64,000 bases of DNA from CAYMGM01 sp964390005 (GTDB taxonomy: Bacteria > Pseudomonadota > Alphaproteobacteria > UBA9219): positions 62,001 through 126,000 of the forward strand of contig CAYMGM010000003.1 in assembly GCA_964390005.1 (NCBI GenBank), written 5' to 3'. Below the pieces are notes generated by a model. The model was given only the letters and a program-made list of their open reading frames with translations, had not been told where the DNA came from and made no database searches. Position numbers and translations under genes: made by a program. Shown here piece after piece: positions 45,679 through 52,989 of the stretch; the stretch's first letter is position 1; each line of letters starts with the position of its first letter.

Positions 45679-46065
45679 ATGAAAACGGAATCAAAATCAG
45701 CCCTTTTTCGCATGATGGCTGTTTGTATGTTGTCTTTTTTTCTAACTGGTTGTGCGGACACGCCTTGGCCGAACTGGCTTTCGGGCGAGCCCGATCAAAA
45801 AACGCTGTATGAAAACCGCACGATACCGGCCGCGCCGCAGACGTCTTCCGACACGCCTTGGCCGAACTTGGCCGATGTCCCGCCGCGGCGGACAGACTTT
45901 TCGCCAAGCGCCGAGCGTCAAGACGATGTGCATGTCATGACGCAAGATTTTGGCGAAGCGACGACGATCAAAAAAGAAGTCGATAGCGTGCCACCGCCAG
46001 ATTTATTGCCCTTACCGCCGCCTTCGGTCATTGGCGCGCCAACCGCGCCAAAGGAGGGGAAATAA
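45679..46065 (+). CDS. Small proline-rich lipoprotein
   Basis: The 128-residue product has a signal peptide with lipobox LTGC. The mature chain is proline-rich and probably disordered, with the motif DTPWPN occurring twice (right after the lipid Cys and about 32 residues later). The family is not recognised. It is divergent from phaC and ends one base before the hom start; the hom ribosome site lies inside its last codons, so the two are coupled. Confidence 0.65.
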   Translation: MKTESKSALFRMMAVCMLSFFLTGCADTPWPNWLSGEPDQKTLYENRTIPAAPQTSSDTPWPNLADVPPRRTDFSPSAERQDDVHVMTQDFGEATTIKKEVDSVPPPDLLPLPPPSVIGAPTAPKEGK

Positions 46066-46066
46066 G

Positions 46067-47356
46067 ATGAAGCCATTGCGTTTAGGTGTTGCAGGTTTAG
46101 GAACAGTTGGGGCGGGGACCGTACGGCTTCTTCAGAACAATGCGGCTTTCATTGCGCGGCGGGCGGGGCGACCTGTCGTCGTCAGCGCCATTTGCGCGCG
46201 CGATCAGGTTAAAGCGCGCGCGTGCGATACGGCGGCAGCGACGTGGTTTACCGATCCGTTGGAATTGGCCTCTTGTCCCGATGTCGATGTCGTTGTCGAA
46301 TTGATGGGGGGCGCAGAAGGCGCCGCGCGCGCCTTGGTCGAAGCCGCACTGAGAGCGTCCAAACCTGTCGTGACAGCCAACAAGGCCCTTCTTGCGACGC
46401 ATGGGACGGCCCTTGCCGCGCTTGCCGAAGAAAAAAACGTGGCGATCAAGTTTGAGGCGGCTGTCGCAGGCGGCATTCCGATTATCAAGACGCTGCAAGA
46501 ATCTTTAGCTGGGAATCATGTGACGCGCGTTGTGGGGATTCTCAATGGGACCTGCAATTTTATCCTGACGCGGATGGAAACGGAAAAAATGCCCTTTGCG
46601 GCGGCCTTGGCCGAAGCGCAAAAATTGGGTTATGCCGAAGCCGATCCGTCTGCCGATATCGATGGACATGACAGCGCACATAAATTGGCTTTGTTAGCGG
46701 CGTTGGCTTTTGGCGTTCAACCTGATTTGGCCGCGGTCAGCATCGAAGGCATCCGCGATCTGGATGCCATCGATATGCAAATGGCCGAAAAGCTTGGCTA
46801 TCGGATCAAGCTTTTGGGCGTTGCCGAAAAAAGCGAGGCCGGGATCGAACAGCGAGTCAGTCCCTGTTTGGTGCCGCTTGATGCGCCTTTGGCCGGGGTC
46901 GATGGCGTTTTAAATGCCGTGGCTGTGACGGGCGATGCCGTGGGGCCGTTAACCTTGATCGGGCGCGGGGCAGGGGGCGACGCGACGGCCAGCGCCGTTG
47001 TTGGCGATCTTGTTGATCTGGCGCGCGGGGGTTCGGGGCCTGTTTTTGGCTCTTTGTCAGCCTTTTTAACGCTACCGCAGCCTGTACCGACCGCCGCAAG
47101 GCAAAGCAGACGTTATATTCGTCTGCCCGTGGCGGATCGGGCTGGCGTTTTGGCCGAACTTGCGCTTATTCTCCGCGACGAAGGGGTGTCGGTCGAGTCG
47201 ATTCTCCAGCATGGCCGTAGCGTCTCGCAGACTGTGCCGGTTATTTTGATCACCCACACCGCCAGCGACGAAGCTATCGGGCGCGTTTTGCAAAAGATTG
47301 CCGGGCTTTCTTGCTTAGGTGGTCGCCCCTGTTGTCTGCGGGTCCAAATGGATTGA
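46067..47356 (+). CDS. hom: Homoserine dehydrogenase
   Basis: This enzyme reduces aspartate semialdehyde to homoserine on the route to threonine and methionine. The 429-residue protein has the NAD(P) loop GVAGLGTVGAG, the catalytic region GILNGTCNFILTRM with GYAEADPSADIDG, and a C-terminal ACT domain (about 350-429) for threonine feedback. An AAGGAGGGG ribosome site precedes the ATG. hom-glpX-recJ is a recurrent alphaproteobacterial order. Confidence 0.97.
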   Translation: MKPLRLGVAGLGTVGAGTVRLLQNNAAFIARRAGRPVVVSAICARDQVKARACDTAAATWFTDPLELASCPDVDVVVELMGGAEGAARALVEAALRASKPVVTANKALLATHGTALAALAEEKNVAIKFEAAVAGGIPIIKTLQESLAGNHVTRVVGILNGTCNFILTRMETEKMPFAAALAEAQKLGYAEADPSADIDGHDSAHKLALLAALAFGVQPDLAAVSIEGIRDLDAIDMQMAEKLGYRIKLLGVAEKSEAGIEQRVSPCLVPLDAPLAGVDGVLNAVAVTGDAVGPLTLIGRGAGGDATASAVVGDLVDLARGGSGPVFGSLSAFLTLPQPVPTAARQSRRYIRLPVADRAGVLAELALILRDEGVSVESILQHGRSVSQTVPVILITHTASDEAIGRVLQKIAGLSCLGGRPCCLRVQMD

Positions 47357-47389
47357 ACCTGCTTTGGGATTTTTAAAAGGAGTTTCCCT

Positions 47390-48379
47390 ATGCGTGTTGA
47401 AGAAGCCTATATGGACCGCAACCTAGCGCTTGAGCTGGTGCGCGTGAGCGAAGCGGCGGCTTTGTCGGCGTCTCTTTTGGTTGGGCGCGGCGATGAAAAA
47501 GCCGCCGATCAGGCCGCGGTGAACGCGATGCGTCGCGCGCTGAATGTGCTGGATATCGAAGGCACTGTGGTGATCGGTGAAGGCGAACGCGACGAAGCCC
47601 CGATGCTTTATATCGGCGAAAAGGTCGGGACCGGCAAAGGGCCCAAGATCGATATCGCGTTGGATCCGCTGGAAGGCACGACCATTTGTGCGACGGGCGG
47701 CCCCAACGCGCTGGCCGTGATTGCTATGGCGCAAGATGGTGGCTTTTTGCACGCGCCGGACGTTTACATGGATAAAATCGCCATTGGCGCCGGGCTACCA
47801 CCGGGGCTCGTCGATTTGGATGCGCCCGTTGCCGAAAATCTGAAAAATCTCGCGCGCGCCAAAAATGCCGATTTGTCGGATTTGCTGGTTTGCATTTTGG
47901 ACCGTCCCCGTCATCAGGAACTGATTGCCAAAACCCGCGAAACGGGCGCGCGCATCATGTTGATTGGCGATGGTGACGTTTCGGGCATTATCTCGACCTC
48001 GACGCCTGACAGCGGCGTGGATATGTATGTCGGTATCGGCGGCGCGCCAGAAGGCGTTTTGTCGGCGGCTGCTTTGCAGTGCATTGGCGGGCAAATGCAG
48101 GGGCGTTTGTTGTTCCGCAACGATGACGAAAAAGCGCGTGCGGCCAAGGCCGGGATTACGGACCTGAATAAAAAATATGAAATGAACGAGCTGGCGCACG
48201 GCGAAGTGATGTTTGCGGCGTCGGGCGTGACCAGCGGCACGATGTTGCGCGGCGTTCGCCGTTTTGCGGGTGGGGCGATCACGCATTCGATCGTTATGCG
48301 CTCGAAAAGCGGGACGACCCGTTATATCGAAGCGCATCATAACTTCCGCCGTAAGCCGTTTTTGATGCCGCAGGAATGA
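47390..48379 (+). CDS. glpX: Class II fructose-1,6-bisphosphatase
   Basis: GlpX hydrolyses fructose-1,6-bisphosphate in gluconeogenesis. The 329-residue product shows the metal site IGEGERDEAPML and DPLEGT. An AAAAGGAG site precedes the start. The stop overlaps the recJ start by four bases, which couples the two. Confidence 0.96.
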   Translation: MRVEEAYMDRNLALELVRVSEAAALSASLLVGRGDEKAADQAAVNAMRRALNVLDIEGTVVIGEGERDEAPMLYIGEKVGTGKGPKIDIALDPLEGTTICATGGPNALAVIAMAQDGGFLHAPDVYMDKIAIGAGLPPGLVDLDAPVAENLKNLARAKNADLSDLLVCILDRPRHQELIAKTRETGARIMLIGDGDVSGIISTSTPDSGVDMYVGIGGAPEGVLSAAALQCIGGQMQGRLLFRNDDEKARAAKAGITDLNKKYEMNELAHGEVMFAASGVTSGTMLRGVRRFAGGAITHSIVMRSKSGTTRYIEAHHNFRRKPFLMPQE

Positions 48380-50163
48380 CGGACGACACGGCCTTTTTAG
48401 GGGTCGAGGCGTCCTTTACCGGACGTCGCTGGGAAGCGCGAGCGTACGACGAAAGAACGGCGCTGGCGCTTTCTCAGCGTTATGACATCCCCGATGTGAT
48501 TGCCCGCGCGCTATCGGCGCGCGGCCTAGGCCTGGACGACGCAGGCGCTTTTCTTGTGCCGCGCTTGCGCGATTTAATGCCCGACCCCAGTTCCTTTCGC
48601 GCTATGGATCCAGCGGTCGATCGTTTTATCGCGGCGGTTCGGGCGGGCGAAACCATTGCCGTCTTTGGCGATTATGATGTCGATGGCGGGACATCGTCGG
48701 CGCTGATGCTGCGCCTTGGGCGGGCGCTTGGCGCGAAGATGCGCCTTTATGTGCCGGACCGCCTCGCCGAAGGTTATGGCCCCAATCCCGCGGCGATGCG
48801 CCGGTTGCGCGAAGAAGGCGCGGGGCTTTGCGTTTGCGTCGATTGCGGGACAACGGCCTATGAGGCGCTCACGGCGGCGCAGGATGTTGGCTTGGACGTT
48901 CTTGTCATCGATCATCACGCGGCTGAGCCGTCTTTGCCGCCTGCCGTGGCTCTTATCAATCCCAATCGTTTGGATGATCCCAGCGCGGTGCCATTTGGCG
49001 CGCTGGCAGCCGTTGGTGTGACGTTTTTGTTTTGCGTGGCCGTTTGCCGGGCTTTGCGTGGGCAGAACTTTTTTTCGGATGCGCGGCCTGCGCCTGATTT
49101 GATGCGCTGGCTTGATTTGGTCGCGCTTGGGACTGTGTGCGATGTCGTGCGTCTGACGGGGCTTAATCGCGCCTTTGTGACGCAAGGGCTGAAAGTTATG
49201 GAAAGCGCCCCGCAAACGGGCGTTCGGGCGCTGATGCGCGCGGCGGGAGCCAAAGGCCGCGTCGATACCTATACAGCTGGGTTTATTCTGGGCCCGCGCG
49301 TGAATGCGGGCGGACGCGTTGGAAAATCGGATCTCGGCGCGCGGCTTTTGGCGACGGATGACGAAGCCGAAGCTGTGCAATTGGCGGATGCGCTTCATGC
49401 GTTGAACGCGCAGCGGCAAGAGGTCGAGGCGGGCGTCTTGGCCGAAGCCGAGCGGTTGATGGAAGAGGTGGATACGGAAGCGCCCCTGATTTTTGCGGCA
49501 TCGGAAGGCTGGCATCCGGGCGTGATCGGCATTGTGGCCTCGCGCTTGAAAGAACGGTATCACCGTCCCGCGATTGTTGTCGCGCTGGAAGGCGCTGAAG
49601 GAAAAGGATCGGGCCGCTCGGTCACGGGCGTCGATTTAGGCGCGGCGGTTATTGCCGCGCGTCAAGCCGGGCTTCTTTTGGCTGGCGGCGGGCACAAAAT
49701 GGCGGCGGGTTTGACCGTGGCGCGCGATCAGATCGCGGCGCTTCAGGCTTTTCTAAGCGCGCGTATCGGCAAGCAAATGGAAGCTGCGCCGCTTCGCCCC
49801 AGCCTGTCGATTGACGGGCTTTTGGGCGCTCAGGCGCTCGCGCCAGCGTTTTTAGAAAAATTAGCCGCGCTGGCGCCGTTTGGTACGGGCAATCCCGAGC
49901 CGCGTCTTGCCATCGCCGATTGTAAAATCATTCGCGCCGATGTCGTCGGCGAAAAGCATGTGAGTTTAATCGCGATGCAAGGTGGCACGCGGCTGCGGGC
50001 GATTGCTTTTCGCGCGATGGAAAGCGATTTAGGCACGGCGCTGATCAGCAGTCGCGGGAAGACTTGTCATTTAGCTGGGTACTTGCGTGCCGACGATTTT
50101 CGCGGCGGCGATGCCATGCAATTGGTTGTGAACGATGCCGGTGGGGCCGCCGAAGGCCTTTAA
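48376..50163 (+). CDS. recJ: Single-stranded-DNA exonuclease RecJ
   Basis: RecJ is the 5'-3' ssDNA exonuclease of recombination and mismatch repair. The 595-residue protein shows DHH-family motifs: VFGDYDVDG, CVDCGTT, VIDHHAAEP and DVVRL, and the DHHA1 motif GGGHKMAAG. The stop overlaps the convergent lectin-like gene by four bases. Confidence 0.96.
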   Translation: MTDDTAFLGVEASFTGRRWEARAYDERTALALSQRYDIPDVIARALSARGLGLDDAGAFLVPRLRDLMPDPSSFRAMDPAVDRFIAAVRAGETIAVFGDYDVDGGTSSALMLRLGRALGAKMRLYVPDRLAEGYGPNPAAMRRLREEGAGLCVCVDCGTTAYEALTAAQDVGLDVLVIDHHAAEPSLPPAVALINPNRLDDPSAVPFGALAAVGVTFLFCVAVCRALRGQNFFSDARPAPDLMRWLDLVALGTVCDVVRLTGLNRAFVTQGLKVMESAPQTGVRALMRAAGAKGRVDTYTAGFILGPRVNAGGRVGKSDLGARLLATDDEAEAVQLADALHALNAQRQEVEAGVLAEAERLMEEVDTEAPLIFAASEGWHPGVIGIVASRLKERYHRPAIVVALEGAEGKGSGRSVTGVDLGAAVIAARQAGLLLAGGGHKMAAGLTVARDQIAALQAFLSARIGKQMEAAPLRPSLSIDGLLGAQALAPAFLEKLAALAPFGTGNPEPRLAIADCKIIRADVVGEKHVSLIAMQGGTRLRAIAFRAMESDLGTALISSRGKTCHLAGYLRADDFRGGDAMQLVVNDAGGAAEGL

Positions 50164-51017
50164 GGGCAGCTTAACGTAATGGTATCATACTGTCCTCCGG
50201 AGGCGCTCTTGGTAACGCCTGTAAAATTGGGTGTGCAATACCAATAAATGACGAAGGATTTCACATAATTTAAGCAAGTGTCACCGTAAAGATTGTTGGG
50301 GCCCGAGATTGTGCAGGAACTTTTTCCGTTACAATAAGATTGACTTGAACCTGTAACGTTTCCGTTGGCGTTGTTTCCGCATGCAGATGCGCCATAACTT
50401 GCCGATGTAACCTGGATGAAGGAATAATCCGACGTTGTAATAGGCGTTCCAAAGGAACCCGCAAGAACGACGGGATAATTGATATAAGTCGCAACGGGAA
50501 TTCGTATTTGTAACGTTTGCCCGCTGGATAATGATGATGAAGCCGCAACCCAACCACCACTGTTGACGTTGACTTGCCCTGTTTGAGGAAAGATTTGGAT
50601 CGGAACGGTGCCCGAAAAGCCACCCGTTACCGTCGGGATATTTGTATAGTTATAGCTACCATCGTACGCCGTGAATTTTAAAGAAAAGGCGTCAGGCATG
50701 GTTGCCCCCGCCGTGCTGCCGATATTGCTCCAGTTCGTTCCGTCACAATATTTCAATGCGCTTCCAGTCCATTGCACGATGCCGGCGTGTGCGGTATCGC
50801 ATGTGTCAGTACTGGCGCCAAAAAAATATGGGGCCCGTTGCCAGATTCCGTTTTTGCATTGGAAAAGCGTGTCCCAGTCCGCACCGTTTGTTTTGTCGGG
50901 CGTGCAGGCGCTTCCGAAATTGTGGGCTTCATTCCCGACCGTTGCCGCTTGGGCTGTGGCGATTAAACAAAGACACGCCGCTTGAATCCAGAATGGGGAT
51001 GAGAAAAAACGAAACAT
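50160..51017 (-). CDS. Secreted protein with SUEL/galactose-lectin-like domain
   Basis: The 285-residue product has a signal peptide (about 1-24), a cysteine-containing N-terminal region with two CxxGxW-like units, and a beta-rich middle. A C-terminal segment (about 200-261) follows the Gal_Lectin/SUEL pattern: QVTSASYG, spaced cysteines, CNGKSSC, GDTC, then K plus FVIYWYC. That domain binds rhamnose or galactose in animal lectins. Cysteines suggest disulfides in an exported protein. The ATG at 51017 has a GGAGG site seven bases upstream. Confidence 0.7.
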   Translation of the reverse strand: MFRFFSSPFWIQAACLCLIATAQAATVGNEAHNFGSACTPDKTNGADWDTLFQCKNGIWQRAPYFFGASTDTCDTAHAGIVQWTGSALKYCDGTNWSNIGSTAGATMPDAFSLKFTAYDGSYNYTNIPTVTGGFSGTVPIQIFPQTGQVNVNSGGWVAASSSLSSGQTLQIRIPVATYINYPVVLAGSFGTPITTSDYSFIQVTSASYGASACGNNANGNVTGSSQSYCNGKSSCTISGPNNLYGDTCLNYVKSFVIYWYCTPNFTGVTKSASGGQYDTITLSCP

Positions 51018-51216
51018 AAAAAGACCTCCGATCCTATTGCGTGAAAGGAATGTCACCAAGGCGCAAGTGCCTTGGTGACCGGAGGTTCAAAACCGTCTAG
51101 ATAGAAACGGCGCGACGCTTTTTAGCTTAAACTCTGCTTTGCCGAAGCAAAGCAAGAGCGGCGCTTGGACATATAGCGCCGCCCTCCGGTCCTTTGAAAA
51201 GACCGAGGGGCGGCAT
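51018..51216 (-). promoter_or_regulatory. Leader with mutually exclusive pairings around the ribosome site
   Basis: Read on the minus strand, three related segments occur: GACCGGAGG (51191-51183), ACCTCCGGTC (51086-51077) and CGGAGGT (51030-51024). The last contains the Shine-Dalgarno of the lectin-like gene. The middle segment can pair with the first over 9 bp or with the ribosome site over 7 bp, not both. An 11-bp hairpin (51052-51062 with 51069-51079) sits inside the second option. A strong hairpin (51180-51216) can hide the first segment. This is the layout of a translational switch; no ligand class is recognised. Confidence 0.5.
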
Positions 51217-51470
51217 CTCTGGTGACGAGACAACGTTTCTTGTCAAGACACGACACAACAACCTTCTGCGCAAAGCACGCAAAGCGAGCATGATCTGATC
51301 TTTAAAAGAAAACGCAAATCTCTATCTCCTGACGACCAAGATGCCTTGGCCGCTATCTAGAAAGGGTTTGAAGCCCCGGAAAGTAGACGGACTACTTTCG
51401 AAGAGAAAGTGACAGAAACGAATGAACTTGGCAACAGCTTTGGTCTTTTATGTGTGTGTCCGGCTTTTTT
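51217..51470. other. Intergenic DNA upstream of the lectin leader
   Basis: No gene is seen. A minus-strand TTGACA (51246-51241) could be a -35 element for the lectin-like gene, but no good -10 is found at the right distance. The end of this region abuts the nucleoside hydrolase stop codon. Confidence 0.35.
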
Positions 51471-52460
51471 TTACGTTGATTTTAATGAGGCTTCGACAGC
51501 GCGCCGCAGGCTTTGCACCACGCAGCCAAAGACGGTATCGGGCGACAGGATTTTTTCAATCACCAAGGTTGATCCAGCCGGATCGGGCGTGAAAGAGCTA
51601 TGGCCTTGCGCAGGCCCTTGCGGCGTGACGGCGACAAAGCCGCGGCGGCCTGCATAAGCGTCAGGGATAAGGTGATAAAGGGACGTGTGAACATCGTGCA
51701 TCACGGCGTCGATGCCGAACTTGCGCTGGTCCATCTCTTGCGGCGCGGCGATCAAAGCGGCGCAAAGCGCGGCGCGCGCAGGATCGGCAGCCAAGACCTG
51801 CAACAGCTTTTCTTTGCGGGCGGGGGTAAAGGTCAGCTGGTGCGTTAGGTTCATCGGGAACAAAACCAACGGCAAAGCGCTGGCCAGAACAGCGCGCGCA
51901 TCTTGGGCGGCCATGTAAAAATTAAACTCGGCCTCTGGGGTAATGTTACCTTGGCGCGTTGCCATGTCGCGCGCAGGCATTGGCGCGGTGCAGCCGCCCA
52001 TGATTAAAATCCGTTTGACGCGATGCATCGTCTCGGGATCTTTTCGCAGCGCTTCGGCAATATTCGTTAGGGGGCCTGTTGCCGTGACGATAACGCTTTG
52101 CGGCGGTTGGGCACGCAAGGTTTCAAGAAGAAAAGAAACGGCTTTTTGTGCCGAAGATTTTGTCGATGCGTGCGGTAAAACTGTCCCGCCCAATCCATTT
52201 GCGCCATGCGCATCGTCGCCTTCAAGAGGCGGGCCACCGGAGGGACCTGCCGTGCCTTCGTAAACGGCAAGAGACGGCGCGTTTAAAAACGAAAGGATGT
52301 CTAAAGCGTTTTGGGTGACTTGTGGTAACGCGGTGTTGCCAAAAACGGCGCAAGCGCCAAGAATCTTGAACGATGCCGGATGCGCCAAGGCGACGGCGGC
52401 AAGCTGCATTTCATCGCCGCCCCAATCGCCGTCAATAATAAACGAAGTTGGCGCGGGCAT
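51471..52460 (-). CDS. Inosine/uridine-preferring nucleoside hydrolase family protein
   Basis: The 329-residue protein has the nucleoside hydrolase fold: TATGPLTNIAEAL, a C-terminal HDVHTSLYHLIPDAY segment, and a calcium loop at the N-terminus. The canonical DTDxGxDD loop reads DGDWGGDE here, so one Asp and the Thr are changed. It likely cleaves ribosides or related N-glycosides, with some doubt. The ATG is two bases after the upstream gene's stop, in a pseudokinase-membrane protein-hydrolase run. Confidence 0.8.
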   Translation of the reverse strand: MPAPTSFIIDGDWGGDEMQLAAVALAHPASFKILGACAVFGNTALPQVTQNALDILSFLNAPSLAVYEGTAGPSGGPPLEGDDAHGANGLGGTVLPHASTKSSAQKAVSFLLETLRAQPPQSVIVTATGPLTNIAEALRKDPETMHRVKRILIMGGCTAPMPARDMATRQGNITPEAEFNFYMAAQDARAVLASALPLVLFPMNLTHQLTFTPARKEKLLQVLAADPARAALCAALIAAPQEMDQRKFGIDAVMHDVHTSLYHLIPDAYAGRRGFVAVTPQGPAQGHSSFTPDPAGSTLVIEKILSPDTVFGCVVQSLRRAVEASLKST

Positions 52461-52462
52461 GA

Positions 52463-52975
52463 TCAAGTGCCGCCGTTCTGATGGCGGACATATTCAAGCG
52501 CCGTGACATCGGCGACATGCGGCCCCCAAACGTCGCGGAGTTGGACTTGTCCTTCGCGCAAGGTCTTGAGGCGATTTTCCAAGCGGCCAATCGTATAGGC
52601 CGAAATAATCGGCGGGACGACAAAGATGATCAGCTGGCCAACAGCGGCAGCGCCGAACATGACGATCCATGTCGTGGGGTTGTGGACGATGCGAACGGCG
52701 GTCTCCATGGATTGGCCCTTGCTCCACAGCTCGATCAGAAAGGGCGCAACGCCAGCGACATTCATAAAACCGACAGCGGCTGTTGTTGATTTTTCAGGGT
52801 CCATATCGGTGAAAAGGGCGATGATGGTTGGGATTAGCCCTAAACAAATAAGAAGCGTCGGCAAGCCAAAAGGCACCAAAGCGCCGATAAGGGTCATCAA
52901 GATGATTAGGCCGATGCCTCCTTTGCCAAGGCGGTGCTTTTGACTGGGAAGAGGGGGCGGGCGGCGATGGATCAT
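52463..52975 (-). CDS. Unrecognised membrane protein, 170 residues
   Basis: The family is not recognised. Three or four hydrophobic helices are seen (about 20-37, 40-57, 66-83, 102-125). A soluble C-terminal tail of about 40 residues starts with RLENRLKTLREGQ, a likely coiled coil. It lies between the pseudokinase and the hydrolase genes with gaps of 14 and 2 bases, so it is probably co-expressed with them. Confidence 0.6.
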   Translation of the reverse strand: MIHRRPPPLPSQKHRLGKGGIGLIILMTLIGALVPFGLPTLLICLGLIPTIIALFTDMDPEKSTTAAVGFMNVAGVAPFLIELWSKGQSMETAVRIVHNPTTWIVMFGAAAVGQLIIFVVPPIISAYTIGRLENRLKTLREGQVQLRDVWGPHVADVTALEYVRHQNGGT

Positions 52976-52989
52976 GCGGTCTTATCCTT

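Noticed and set aside
51053..51216. Leader as SRP RNA, tmRNA, RNase P or 6S RNA
   Set aside because: None of the conserved cores of these RNAs could be found on either strand; the pairing with the ribosome site explains the structure better.
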